Assembly: GCF_024347595.1 (NCBI RefSeq)
Contig: NZ_AP025506.1
Location: forward strand, 372,001-436,000
Length of the DNA: 64,000 bases
Origin: Vibrio pomeroyi
GTDB lineage: Bacteria > Pseudomonadota > Gammaproteobacteria > Enterobacterales > Vibrionaceae
Direction of reading: 5' to 3'
The notes under the pieces were generated by a model, which did not search any database, was not told the DNA's origin, and saw nothing but the letters and a program-made list of their open reading frames with translations. Position 1 is the stretch's first letter; the number at the start of each line of letters is the position of its first letter. This document shows positions 20,033-28,798 of the stretch, piece by piece. A program made the translations under genes and the position numbers.

Positions 20033-20416
20033 TATCTAGTGACTAAGCACAATGTGCGAAAGCGCACACAGATAAGCTCGTTATTTATCGATAATTAGCG
20101 ATTCATTTAAATATTAAGTGCTTTTTTTTGTTTCCTTTCTAGTTTTAATGTCTAGTTATCAATCTTGGTTTGGGTTTTATTTGATGTTTTAAGCTAATAG
20201 TTGGTTTTTTGGCATGATTGTCGGATAACAGGTGTTAGACCATATGATAATAAAGCGTTAAAGTTGTTTCGTATTACTGTTTGTTGTTATCACGACAAAC
20301 AGACATAGCCGAAAAAGTGGAAGTATTTCGAATTAGGCTACGAATAAGCCCTAGACTATGAAAAACCAGCCCAACATGTTCACCAAATATGATTGGAAAC
20401 TGGTGAGGAGAGCAAT
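20033..20416 (+). promoter_or_regulatory. ilvIH upstream region
   Basis: 384 bases without a gene. A small palindrome TGTGCG-AAAG-CGCACA lies at 20053-20068. The middle (20090-20230) is AT-rich, as expected for an Lrp- or LeuO-bound ilvIH promoter region, but I cannot point to a certain Lrp site. No branched-chain leader peptide or attenuator is visible, unlike leuABCD. Confidence 0.5.
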
Positions 20417-22156
20417 ATGACAACAAAACCTGAAACAGCAATGTTATCCGGCGCTGAGATGGTGGTGCAGTCTCTAATTGAAGAGGGTGTAGAACAAATC
20501 TTTGGTTATCCAGGTGGTTCTGTACTTGATATCTACGATGCGCTGCATGCTAAAACTGCTGAAATTAAACACGTATTAGTACGACATGAACAAGCCGCTA
20601 CCCACATGGCAGATGGCTATACTCGTTCTACCGGTAAACCGGGCGTAGTACTTGTGTGTTCTGGTCCAGGCGCAACCAATACCGTTACAGGTATTGCGAC
20701 AGCGTACATGGACTCAATCCCAATGATTGTTATTTCTGGTAACGTACCAAATAACCTGATTGGTAACGACGCCTTCCAAGAGTGTGACATTGTCGGTGTA
20801 TCTCGCCCGATCGTTAAACATAGCTTCCTAGTTAAGAAAGCGGAAGATATCCCTGAAGTCGTTAAAAAAGCCTTCTATATTTCAACGACAGGACGTCCTG
20901 GTCCTGTGGTTATCGATCTACCGAAAGATATCCTAAACCCACAAATCAAGCTTCCTTATGAATATCCTGAGACGATCAAAATGCGTTCGTACAACCCAAC
21001 GGTTACGGGTCATAAAGGTCAAATCAAGAAGGCACTAAAAGCACTTCTTGAAGCGAAGAAGCCGGTACTTTATGTCGGCGGTGGTGCGGTTATATCTGAA
21101 GCAGACCAACAGCTGATTAAATTGGCTGAAGCACTGAATTTACCCGTTGTAAGTACCCTAATGGGGCTTGGTGCTTTCCCTGGCACTCATAAGAACTCTT
21201 TGGGTATGTTGGGCATGCACGGTTTGTATGAAGCCAATATGGCGATGCACAATGCCGACCTTATCTTTGGTGTAGGTGTACGTTTTGATGACCGTACTAC
21301 TAACAACCTAGACAAGTACTGCCCGAACGCGAAGATCATGCACATTGATATCGACCCATCGTCGATCTCTAAGAACGTGAAAGTGGATCTACCGATTGTA
21401 GGTTCTGCAGAAAAAGTACTAGAGAGCATGGTGAACCTGCTGATTGAGCAAGGTGGCACTAACGATGCTGAAGCGATGGAAAGCTGGTGGAGTGAAATCA
21501 AACAGTGGCAAGAGCGTGATTGCTTAGCTTATGAGAAATCTTCTGAACGCATTAAGCCGCAACAAGTTATTGAAACACTGCACAAAGTAACTAATGGCGA
21601 CGCGTACGTTGCTTCGGATGTTGGTCAGCACCAGATGTTTGCTGCATTGTATTACCCATTCAACAAACCACGCCGTTGGATTAACTCAGGCGGCCTAGGC
21701 ACCATGGGCTTTGGTCTACCTGCTGGTATGGGCGTTAAGTTTGCTAAGCCAGACGAAGAAGTGGTTGTTGTAACCGGTGATGGCAGTATTCAAATGAATA
21801 TCCAAGAGTTGTCGACGGCGCTGCAATACAATATCCCAGTTAAGATTATTAACCTGAACAACCGTTTCTTAGGAATGGTTAAACAGTGGCAAGACATTGT
21901 TTATCAAGGTCGTCACTCTAACTCATATATGGACTCTGTTCCTGATTTTGCTGCAATCGCGGAGGCTTATGGCCACGTAGGTATGCGCATTTCATCTCCG
22001 GATGAATTGGAATCAGGTTTGGAAAAAGCACTGGCGATGAAAGACCGTTTGGTATTTGTCGATATCAGTGTTGATGATACCGAGCACGTATACCCAATGC
22101 AGATCAAAGGCGAGGGTATGGATAACATGTGGCTAAGCAAAACGGAGAGAACATAA
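20417..22156 (+). CDS. ilvI: Acetolactate synthase III large subunit IlvI
   Basis: ThDP- and FAD-dependent catalytic subunit of acetohydroxyacid synthase, first common step to valine, leucine and isoleucine; 579 residues (E. coli IlvI 574). I chose ATG 20417, preceded by GGTGAGGAG at 20403-20411, over the in-frame TTG 20393. The N-terminal ThDP domain has [15 protein letters not shown] and the catalytic-glutamate region [15 protein letters not shown]. The C-terminal ThDP motif [17 protein letters not shown] lies near residue 453. It is one base from ilvH, the regulatory subunit. Confidence 0.97.
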   Translation: MTTKPETAMLSGAEMVVQSLIEEGVEQIFGYPGGSVLDIYDALHAKTAEIKHVLVRHEQAATHMADGYTRSTGKPGVVLVCSGPGATNTVTGIATAYMDSIPMIVISGNVPNNLIGNDAFQECDIVGVSRPIVKHSFLVKKAEDIPEVVKKAFYISTTGRPGPVVIDLPKDILNPQIKLPYEYPETIKMRSYNPTVTGHKGQIKKALKALLEAKKPVLYVGGGAVISEADQQLIKLAEALNLPVVSTLMGLGAFPGTHKNSLGMLGMHGLYEANMAMHNADLIFGVGVRFDDRTTNNLDKYCPNAKIMHIDIDPSSISKNVKVDLPIVGSAEKVLESMVNLLIEQGGTNDAEAMESWWSEIKQWQERDCLAYEKSSERIKPQQVIETLHKVTNGDAYVASDVGQHQMFAALYYPFNKPRRWINSGGLGTMGFGLPAGMGVKFAKPDEEVVVVTGDGSIQMNIQELSTALQYNIPVKIINLNNRFLGMVKQWQDIVYQGRHSNSYMDSVPDFAAIAEAYGHVGMRISSPDELESGLEKALAMKDRLVFVDISVDDTEHVYPMQIKGEGMDNMWLSKTERT

Positions 22157-22157
22157 T

Positions 22158-22652
22158 ATGAGACACATTATTTCACTACTAATGGAAAACCAACCGGGTG
22201 CGCTTTCTCGTGTGGTTGGCTTGTTTTCTCAGCGTGGCTACAACATCGAGTCGTTGAACGTATCTCCAACCGATGATCCAACACTTTCTCGTTTGAACGT
22301 GACAACTAACTCAAGCGAAATGCAGCTTGAGCAGATTCAGAAACAATTACATAAGCTGATTGATGTACTTAAGGTACAGGAGGTCTCTGAGCTTGAGCAC
22401 ATCGAACGTGAACTTCTGATGGTAAAAGTACGTGCGAGCGGCTTTGCTCGTGCAGAAGTGAAGCGTACAGCGGATATTTTCCGTGGTCAGATCGTTGATG
22501 TGACAGCTTCGCAATATACGGTGCAAATGGCGGGCACGAGCGAGAAGCTTGATGCTTTCATTCAGGCTTTGTCTGAAGTAACGGAAGTACTTGAGGTAGC
22601 GCGAAGTGGCGTGGTTGGTATCGCTCGTGGTGAACGAGCGCTGAAAGCCTAG
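22158..22652 (+). CDS. ilvH: Acetolactate synthase III small subunit IlvH
   Basis: Regulatory subunit that activates IlvI and confers valine feedback inhibition, 164 residues (E. coli 163). The N-terminal ACT domain is obvious: ISLLMENQPGALSRVVGLFS, then GYNIESLNVSPTDDPTLSR. The C-terminal ALS_ss_C domain includes RADIF-type ADIFRGQIVDV and ends in SGVVGIARGERALK. It begins one base after the ilvI stop (TAATATG), so the two are translationally coupled. A terminator follows 26 bases later. Confidence 0.97.
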   Translation: MRHIISLLMENQPGALSRVVGLFSQRGYNIESLNVSPTDDPTLSRLNVTTNSSEMQLEQIQKQLHKLIDVLKVQEVSELEHIERELLMVKVRASGFARAEVKRTADIFRGQIVDVTASQYTVQMAGTSEKLDAFIQALSEVTEVLEVARSGVVGIARGERALKA

Positions 22653-22678
22653 ACGATAAGTCTTTATAAAATAGCTTT

Positions 22679-22706
22679 AAAGCCGCTTTTTTAAGCGGCT
22701 TTTATT
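22679..22706 (+). terminator. ilvIH terminator
   Basis: Ten-base stem AAAGCCGCTT (22679-22688) with AAGCGGCTTT (22693-22702), a TTTT loop and a T-rich tail. Confidence 0.88.
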
Positions 22707-22765
22707 TTGTTAATTTTTTAGAGTGCTATAATCCCGCGCTCGACTTCCATTCACCTGAGTTAGCA

Positions 22766-24649
22766 ATGAGAACTAAAAAATCAATAATTACATTGCTGAT
22801 TATCTCTATCACACTGTCTTCTGCTGTAGGGTTGTATTATTTACAACGCTATCAAGACGTTAAAACTCAGAGCTTCAATGAGTCGGCAAAACAAGCCCTT
22901 CATCAATTGGTCTATGCAGAACGAGACTACAACCTTCTAAAATCTCAATTAGTCTCTGTTATGGAGTTACTCAGCCATAGCCAAAGTTTAGTTAATTTCG
23001 CCTCTTCTCCATCAGACCAAACCAAAAACCTGCTTGAAGAAGTGTGGCAGTCTGTTCTAGTGAACCAAAAATGGTACACACAAATTCATCTGCTTGATAT
23101 TTCCGGTAAAGAACTAGTGCGTGTGAACTATTCGTCTGCAACAGGCGAGGTGACGTTACCTCAGCACCTTCAAGACCGATCGGAATCGAGTTACTACCAA
23201 TTTGCACAAGGCTTGGAACGTGAAGAGATTGGCGGCTGGGGGATAGAACTTGAAACCGAACATGGCGAGTTAACCTATCCTTATAAACCCGTTCTGCGAG
23301 TCTTCACTCCCGTTGAAACACCAGAGAAGCGTGTCGGCTATCTTGTGATTAATTTGGATGTTTGGGGACTGTCTTCGCGTCTTAATTTCTCACCGGATTA
23401 TGATTTTCGATCTGAGGTCGTCAATGAGTCGGGCTATTACATTGCGAGTAACAACAGCAGTAAGCTTTTCGGTGATTCCGTTCCAGAAAGAAAGAGCTTC
23501 AACCTAAAAAATCTCGCGCCTAAGACATGGGAAGCGATTTCTCGTGAACAAATGGGCACGGTGTTTGAAGACGGTAACCTGTTCGCGTTTAACACGGTCA
23601 AGCTCGCGAATAATCAAAAAATGCACCTGTTGATCCACTTGAACGAGAAACAGCTTCTTGATCGAGCTGAGCGTGATTTGAATGATCTTGCCCACGAAGA
23701 GATCATTGTTCTATTTACCGTGCTGATTTTCGCCTTTCCATTTGCTTATCTGGTGACGCACTATCGACGTCGTAGTTTGGAAAGTAAATTAGCACGTGCG
23801 GCATTGAACGGCATGTCGGCAGTGATGATCTCTGACAAGCAACATCGTGCCATGATGATCAATAACGAATTTGAAAACATGACGGGTTACAGTAAAAACC
23901 AAGTCATCGGCCACAATGCCTTGCAGCTGCTGCTGGAAAATACCGAGCAGGTGCTCTCTAGTGAATCTATCTGGCAGCACCTAGAGCAAGAGGAAGTGTG
24001 GGAAGGAGAGGTGCTGTGTAAGAACAAGCTTCGTATTCCTTTTACTGCCATCATGCGAGTCCATGCGGTCAAAAACAATTCGGGCAAAGTGAGTTATTAC
24101 ATTACCTCGTTGGTTGATATCTCGGTAAGGAAAGAGCTTGAAGTGCGTCTGCGTTTTCTGAGTGAGCGAGACGCTTTGAGTAACCTCTGGAACCGACGTA
24201 AGTTCGAAGAACAACTGGCTTACTATTCTCGCTTGGTTGAGCGTTACCCTAATGAAGCCACCACTTGTTTAGCCTTAGTCGATATCGATAACTTTAAGCG
24301 AATCAATGATGAGCTTGGCCACGATGAGGGTGACCGCGTGATTGCGCGCGTTGCTGGGCTCTTACAAGATAGCCTTCGCAGTACCGACTTTGTTGCTCGT
24401 GTTGGGGGAGAAGAGTTCGCATTGCTGATGCCACACACGTCGCTGCCGGAAGCGAAGCGCGTGTTAGACCGATTACGCATTGAGATAGAGTTAGCAGCCG
24501 GTACTAAGGTGACGGTGAGTGTTGGCTTTACGGATTTAACCAGTAACAGCACCCGCTCATACAAATGTGCGGACGTCGGTCTCTACGAATCGAAATCCTC
24601 TGGTCGCAATACGGTCTCTATGTGTCCTAGCCACGCTGATGTTGCTTAG
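22766..24649 (+). CDS. Membrane diguanylate cyclase with periplasmic sensor, PAS and GGDEF domains
   Basis: Predicted c-di-GMP synthase of 627 residues. TM1 lies at about 7-25 and TM2 at about 313-332, enclosing a periplasmic sensor of about 285 residues that resembles a double-Cache domain. A PAS domain follows (about 345-460, with NGMSAVMISDKQHRAMMINN and GYSKNQVIGHN). The GGDEF domain is at about 465-620. The active-site loop is GGEEF at 547-551. The inhibitory I-site RSTD sits five residues before it, and substrate residues FKRINDELGHDEGD are present. The enzyme should therefore be active and product-inhibited. The ligand is unknown. Single gene on plus. Confidence 0.93.
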   Translation: MRTKKSIITLLIISITLSSAVGLYYLQRYQDVKTQSFNESAKQALHQLVYAERDYNLLKSQLVSVMELLSHSQSLVNFASSPSDQTKNLLEEVWQSVLVNQKWYTQIHLLDISGKELVRVNYSSATGEVTLPQHLQDRSESSYYQFAQGLEREEIGGWGIELETEHGELTYPYKPVLRVFTPVETPEKRVGYLVINLDVWGLSSRLNFSPDYDFRSEVVNESGYYIASNNSSKLFGDSVPERKSFNLKNLAPKTWEAISREQMGTVFEDGNLFAFNTVKLANNQKMHLLIHLNEKQLLDRAERDLNDLAHEEIIVLFTVLIFAFPFAYLVTHYRRRSLESKLARAALNGMSAVMISDKQHRAMMINNEFENMTGYSKNQVIGHNALQLLLENTEQVLSSESIWQHLEQEEVWEGEVLCKNKLRIPFTAIMRVHAVKNNSGKVSYYITSLVDISVRKELEVRLRFLSERDALSNLWNRRKFEEQLAYYSRLVERYPNEATTCLALVDIDNFKRINDELGHDEGDRVIARVAGLLQDSLRSTDFVARVGGEEFALLMPHTSLPEAKRVLDRLRIEIELAAGTKVTVSVGFTDLTSNSTRSYKCADVGLYESKSSGRNTVSMCPSHADVA

Positions 24650-25026
24650 CTTTCTGCCTATTTAGTTTCTTTCTTCTGTCTGACTCATCTCTTTAAACTA
24701 CTTTTCGATTGATTTTGCCTTCCCTGCTCTTTATTAGGAATCTCACTTTTGAGCGACCTATGTCACAAAATCTATACAGTTAGACTAAAGTCTAATATTG
24801 GTGATAATTTGAGCTAAACTGAACAAATAGTAAACTACCTTGCTTCAGATTACATCGTGCTTAACGGTGTAATAAATAGAGTGTTTACCAGATGTAAAAG
24901 GATGACACCGTTAACTTAATTCAACTGATTAGCTAGCTTTTTCAATGGTTTGAAAAGCAGCAGTAGAATTAGGTTAGCTGGAGCAAGAGTTTGGGGATCA
25001 TACAGTCTGGTTAAAAGAGGCGTGGT
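24650..25026. other. Non-coding region with a spaced inverted repeat
   Basis: 377 AT-rich bases with no standard gene. A perfect 10-base inverted repeat, TTAACGGTGT (24861-24870) and ACACCGTTAA (24905-24914), is separated by 34 bases. It could be a paired regulator site or the foot of an RNA hairpin. It precedes the small membrane protein gene. Confidence 0.5.
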
Positions 25027-25158
25027 ATGTTTGTCGATTTTTTAGTGAGGTTAACCATAGGCACATTAGCCATTCTTGGCTTTCAATTGAGTGCTTTGTA
25101 TTTTTTACCTATGGTTGTGCTGCTCAATACTCATCACAAAGAGTTTTTTGGGTGGTAG
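25027..25158 (+). CDS. Small hydrophobic membrane protein, 43 residues, unknown
   Basis: A short frame from ATG 25027 to TAG 25156-25158 encoding 43 residues. AGAGG at 25016-25020 gives a well-spaced ribosome site. Residues about 9-34 are strongly hydrophobic (LTIGTLAILGFQLSALYFLP, then MVVLL), making one membrane helix. A short polar tail NTHHKEFFGW follows. A bidirectional terminator begins 22 bases after the stop. Start signal, helix and terminator together favour a real gene. I do not recognise the family and propose no function. Confidence 0.6.
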   Translation: MFVDFLVRLTIGTLAILGFQLSALYFLPMVVLLNTHHKEFFGW

Positions 25159-25180
25159 TTCAGTCGTAATACTGGAAACA

Positions 25181-25208
25181 AAAAACGGAGCCATTGGGCT
25201 CCGTTTTT
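25181..25208. terminator. Bidirectional terminator
   Basis: Twelve-base stem AAAAACGGAGCC (25181-25192) with GGCTCCGTTTTT (25197-25208) and an ATTG loop. It serves the small protein gene (plus) and the GntR gene (minus). Confidence 0.88.
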
Positions 25209-25232
25209 ATTTGGTTAGAAACTACTTTAGCG

Positions 25233-25892
25233 TTATGCCGCTTCGATAACTTCTTCAATTCGTTTCATTGAACCTAGCAGGTGTTGATCAAGCAGTTCAG
25301 TCGCTTGTTCTACATTTTTCGACAGTACTAGCTTCATGATCATTTCGTGCTCATCAATATTGAACAGATCATCAGACGCGCTTTCAGCAGACATCGCTAA
25401 GAAGCGGTAACGTTTTACTTGGTTGATCAGGTCATCAAAGAACTTAAACATGTTCTCTGAATCAGCGCCTTCAAGTAACGCAACGTGGAATTGTTGGTGA
25501 CGCTCTTCCCACTCAACACAATCAAACTCTTCTGATACGTGCTGTACTCGTGACAATTTATGGTAAGACGTAAGTACATCTAGTTCCCAGCTCTCATCAC
25601 CCGCTGAAATCGCCTTTTTGAGTAGAACAGAAGAGACAACACGAAGGCTTTCGTATAGATCATTCAGTTCTTTCTTTGATACAGGAGATACCCAGCAGCC
25701 TTTTTGTGGCTCAAGCTTTACGTATTTGCTCCAAGATAATTGTACCAAGGCTTCGCGAATTGGAGATGCGCCTACGTTGTATCGTGCTTTTAGATCAGCA
25801 ACAACGAGTTTTTGGCCTGGGGTTAACTCACCATTAAGAATATCTTGGCGAATCATCTTTGATACTTTGTCAGTGAGCGTAGGACTAGACAT
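25233..25892 (-). CDS. GntR family regulator (FCD-type)
   Basis: A 219-residue regulator. I prefer the ATG at 25890-25892 (MSSPTLTDKV), which has TGAGG seven bases upstream. The ATG four codons earlier lacks a ribosome site. The N-terminal winged helix is typical GntR: IRQDILNGELTPGQKLVVAD, then YNVGASPIREALVQLS (about 7-55). The C-terminal part is helical with DEHEMIMKLVLSKNVEQATE and a terminal histidine motif, typical of the FCD ligand domain. No metabolic operon is adjacent, so the regulon is unknown. Confidence 0.88.
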   Translation of the reverse strand: MSSPTLTDKVSKMIRQDILNGELTPGQKLVVADLKARYNVGASPIREALVQLSWSKYVKLEPQKGCWVSPVSKKELNDLYESLRVVSSVLLKKAISAGDESWELDVLTSYHKLSRVQHVSEEFDCVEWEERHQQFHVALLEGADSENMFKFFDDLINQVKRYRFLAMSAESASDDLFNIDEHEMIMKLVLSKNVEQATELLDQHLLGSMKRIEEVIEAA

Positions 25893-26029
25893 TACAAACC
25901 TCATGTATATTGATTTCTAGTCTGCTAATCCGTCTCTTAGAAAGAGCCCATTGGAAGTTAACAGTACGTAGTTCTATTGTGATTGATAATACAGCGTACT
26001 GAAAAGTTAGGCAAGATTTTGTTTCATAA

Positions 26030-26055
26030 AAAAAGAGGGCCGAAGCCCTCTTTTA
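26030..26055 (-). terminator. pykF terminator
   Basis: GAGGGC-CGAA-GCCCTC stem with an A-run before and a T-run after (core 26035-26050). Bidirectional in form and placed after pykF on the minus strand. Confidence 0.85.
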
Positions 26056-26079
26056 TATTTTATGCGAATCGGTTCATTC

Positions 26080-27492
26080 TTATAGAACGTGAACAGATGC
26101 CGTGTTTGTAGTACCAGAAGCTACTAGAGCACCAGAAACCATAACTACGATGTCGCCTTTGTTACCTAGGCCAGATTGTAGAGCGATTTCTTTACCGTTG
26201 ATGTAGAACGCGTCTGTGTTCTCGATAGAGTCAACAAGAACTGGCTTAACACCTTTAGTAAGAACTAGCTGTGCAGCTGTCTTTTCGTTAGTTGTTAGAG
26301 CAAGGATGTTTGCAGTTGGGAAGTACTTACGTACTGAACGTGCAGACTTGCCGCCTTCAGTTGCAACAACGATTAGAGGAGCAGCTAGCTTCTCTGCTGT
26401 GTCTACAGCGCCTTTACATACTGCTTCAGTGATGCGTAGACGTGGGCTGTCTAGACGAGAACCTAGCTCAGCTTTAAGAGCAGAATCAGTACGGTTCGCG
26501 ATTTGAGCCATGATAGTAACAGCTTCAACTGGGTACTTACCTTTAGCAGTTTCGCCAGAAAGCATTACTGCATCAGTACCATCCATGATTGCGTTCGCAA
26601 CGTCACCCGCTTCTGCACGAGTTGGACGTGGGTTGCTGATCATAGAGTCAAGCATTTGAGTTGCTGTGATAACCATCTTACGTGCACGGTTACACTTCTC
26701 GATCATCATCTTCTGAGCGAAGATTACTTCTTCAGCAGGGATTTCAACACCTAGGTCACCACGAGCAACCATGATGCCGTCAGAAGCTTCAAGGATTGAA
26801 TCGAAGTTATCTACACCTTCTTGGTTTTCAATCTTAGAAATGATGTGGATGTTCTCGCCGCCGTTAGCGTTTAGAAGCTCACGGATTTCTTTAACGTCTT
26901 CTTCTTTACGGATGAAAGAAGCAGCAACGAAATCTACGCCTTGCTCACAACCAAACTTAAGGTCAGCTTTGTCTTTCTCAGAAAGAGCAGGAAGTTGAAC
27001 AGAAACGCCAGGAAGGTTAACACCTTTGTTTTCGCCTAGAGCACCGTTGTTAAGAACTTTACACTTAACTTCAGTTTCTGTTGTTGCGATAACTTCCATT
27101 TCGATAAGGCCGTCATCAACAAGGATAGTGTTACCTGCAGTTAGGTCTTTAGCGAAACCTAGGTAAGTTACTGCAACTACGTCTTTGTTACCAACAACTG
27201 TTGCGTCAGTTGTGAAAGTGAACTCTTGACCAGCTACTAGATCTACGTCGTTACCATCTTCAAGTTTGATAGTACGGATTTCTGGACCTTTAGTATCTAG
27301 AAGGATAGCAAGTTGCTCACCTTTGTTTTCCATTACTTTACGGAAGTTCGCGATACGAGTGCCGTGCTCTGCGAAATCACCGTGAGAGAAGTTAAGACGC
27401 ATAACGTTCATGCCAGCATCTACTAGTTCAGTTAGCTTCTCTACAGATTCAGTTTTAGGGCCAATCGTACATACGATTTTGGTCTTTTTCAT
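26080..27492 (-). CDS. pykF: Pyruvate kinase I
   Basis: Final glycolytic enzyme, phosphoenolpyruvate plus ADP to pyruvate plus ATP; 470 residues, same as E. coli PykF. Motifs: [17 protein letters not shown] at the start, [15 protein letters not shown], the active-site block [34 protein letters not shown] and [20 protein letters not shown]. The C-terminal domain has the PykF-type end [15 protein letters not shown]. Codon use is that of a highly expressed gene, which also gives long shadow frames. ATG 27492 has GGAGAG upstream. It is divergent from the DeoR-type regulator. Confidence 0.97.
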   Translation of the reverse strand: MKKTKIVCTIGPKTESVEKLTELVDAGMNVMRLNFSHGDFAEHGTRIANFRKVMENKGEQLAILLDTKGPEIRTIKLEDGNDVDLVAGQEFTFTTDATVVGNKDVVAVTYLGFAKDLTAGNTILVDDGLIEMEVIATTETEVKCKVLNNGALGENKGVNLPGVSVQLPALSEKDKADLKFGCEQGVDFVAASFIRKEEDVKEIRELLNANGGENIHIISKIENQEGVDNFDSILEASDGIMVARGDLGVEIPAEEVIFAQKMMIEKCNRARKMVITATQMLDSMISNPRPTRAEAGDVANAIMDGTDAVMLSGETAKGKYPVEAVTIMAQIANRTDSALKAELGSRLDSPRLRITEAVCKGAVDTAEKLAAPLIVVATEGGKSARSVRKYFPTANILALTTNEKTAAQLVLTKGVKPVLVDSIENTDAFYINGKEIALQSGLGNKGDIVVMVSGALVASGTTNTASVHVL

Positions 27493-27921
27493 GGAAGGTA
27501 CTCTCCGGTAAGTATTGTTACAATTTGAAATTTATTTAAGTTCTGAAGATTGGTCCGCTACATCAACATTTTGTGCCTGTTGTGTAAAAGCGCGGGACTT
27601 CCAATATGTCCTTCAGAGTTGTAAGTCTTTCATCAATTTTAGTCATTTTATGACCAAAAGATTTTGATTCAATATCGGTTTTCTGTGACTTACCCCACTA
27701 TATAGGCGGTAAGTTGCAAAAAAATAACAGTCAGTTTTGTAATTTTTTTTCTTTTCGGGTGCGGATTCTACCACCTAATGACTTCAATATCACTGCTTAA
27801 CAATTGTCTTAGGACAAGGTTTTATCGCTATTTATTAATTTTTTGGATCAAAATAAATGGACTAAATAGTTTCGTTGCAACTATAATATGTTTCATATCG
27901 AAACTTAACGGTCTTTTTTAA
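27493..27921. promoter_or_regulatory. Divergent pykF / DeoR-regulator control region
   Basis: 429 AT-rich bases between divergent genes. For the regulator, TGGACT (27858-27863) and TATAAT (27882-27887) are 18 bases apart. Just downstream GTTTC-ATATC-GAAAC (27890-27904) is a small inverted repeat. AGTTTCG (27868-27874) pairs with CGAAACT (27899-27905) on a wider scale. TTTCG/CGAAA half sites are usual for DeoR-family proteins, so autoregulation is likely. No pykF promoter could be fixed. Confidence 0.55.
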
Positions 27922-28692
27922 ATGTCGAAACGAAACACTCAGCTCAGAAGACATGCAATTTCTAACCTAGTGAACGAAAAAGGGGAGGTTAGTGTTGATG
28001 AATTATCCGCTAAGTTCGAAACCTCAGAGGTCACTATTAGAAAGGACTTGGCGTCTTTAGAGAAAAACGGTCAGCTTTTACGCCGTTATGGTGGTGCGAT
28101 TTCGTTACCGAAAGAGGTTGTGAACGAAGAACTGGGTCAACAAGTTTCGACTCGAAAGCTTTCTTTGGCAAAAGCTGCTGCAGATTTAATTCGTGACCAT
28201 AACCGTATTGTGATCGACAGCGGCAGCACAACAGGTGCCCTAATTCAGCAGCTAAACAGTAAGCGTGGTTTGGTGGTTATGACCAACTCATTGCATGTGG
28301 CTAACGCTCTTAATGAGCTGGAAAGTGAACCGACGCTACTCATGACCGGCGGCACTTGGGATACCCATTCGGATTCTTTCCAAGGCAAAGTCGCAGAGTC
28401 AGTACTGCGTGCTTACGATTTTGACCAACTGTTTATCGGGGCTGATGGTATCGACCTCGACAGAGGCACAACCACATTCAATGAGTTGGTTGGCCTGAGT
28501 AAAGTTATGGCTGAAGTGTCACGAGAAGTGATCGTGATGGTTGAGTCTGAAAAAGTGGGACGAAAGATCCCCAACTTAGAGCTGGCTTGGAACCACATCG
28601 ATATTTTGATTACCGATACAGACTTGAGCAAAGAATCTCAAGCAAGTATCGAATCACATGACGTTCGAGTGATCCTGACTGATCCAGCTTAA
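27922..28692 (+). CDS. DeoR/GlpR family regulator, probable glmS regulator
   Basis: A 256-residue DeoR-type regulator. The N-terminal helix-turn-helix is RRHAISNLVNEKGEVSVDEL, then FETSEVTIRKDLASLEKNGQ, and the signature LLRRYGGA ends the domain. The C-terminal DeoRC sugar-phosphate sensor has IVIDSGSTTGALIQQL and FIGADGID. It lies 106 bases upstream of glmS on the same strand; in Pseudomonas and relatives a DeoR regulator named GlmR occupies this place. Control of glmS by an amino sugar phosphate is inferred. A candidate operator overlaps its promoter. Confidence 0.88.
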   Translation: MSKRNTQLRRHAISNLVNEKGEVSVDELSAKFETSEVTIRKDLASLEKNGQLLRRYGGAISLPKEVVNEELGQQVSTRKLSLAKAAADLIRDHNRIVIDSGSTTGALIQQLNSKRGLVVMTNSLHVANALNELESEPTLLMTGGTWDTHSDSFQGKVAESVLRAYDFDQLFIGADGIDLDRGTTTFNELVGLSKVMAEVSREVIVMVESEKVGRKIPNLELAWNHIDILITDTDLSKESQASIESHDVRVILTDPA

Positions 28693-28798
28693 AACTAATT
28701 TTAAATATTATGCATTTAACTTCCTATAATTGATCTTATTAAAGATATGGCCTTTGCTTGCTGCCAGTAGGAATAAACAAAATTGATGGAGTAAAACT

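Noticed and set aside
20358..20420. Short frame before ilvI ([20 protein letters not shown]) ending over the ilvI ATG
   Set aside because: No ribosome site and no run of branched-chain codons; it does not look like an attenuator leader and no terminator lies between it and ilvI.
28693..28798. glmS ribozyme riboswitch
   Set aside because: Only 106 AT-rich bases without the conserved core; that ribozyme is a Gram-positive feature.
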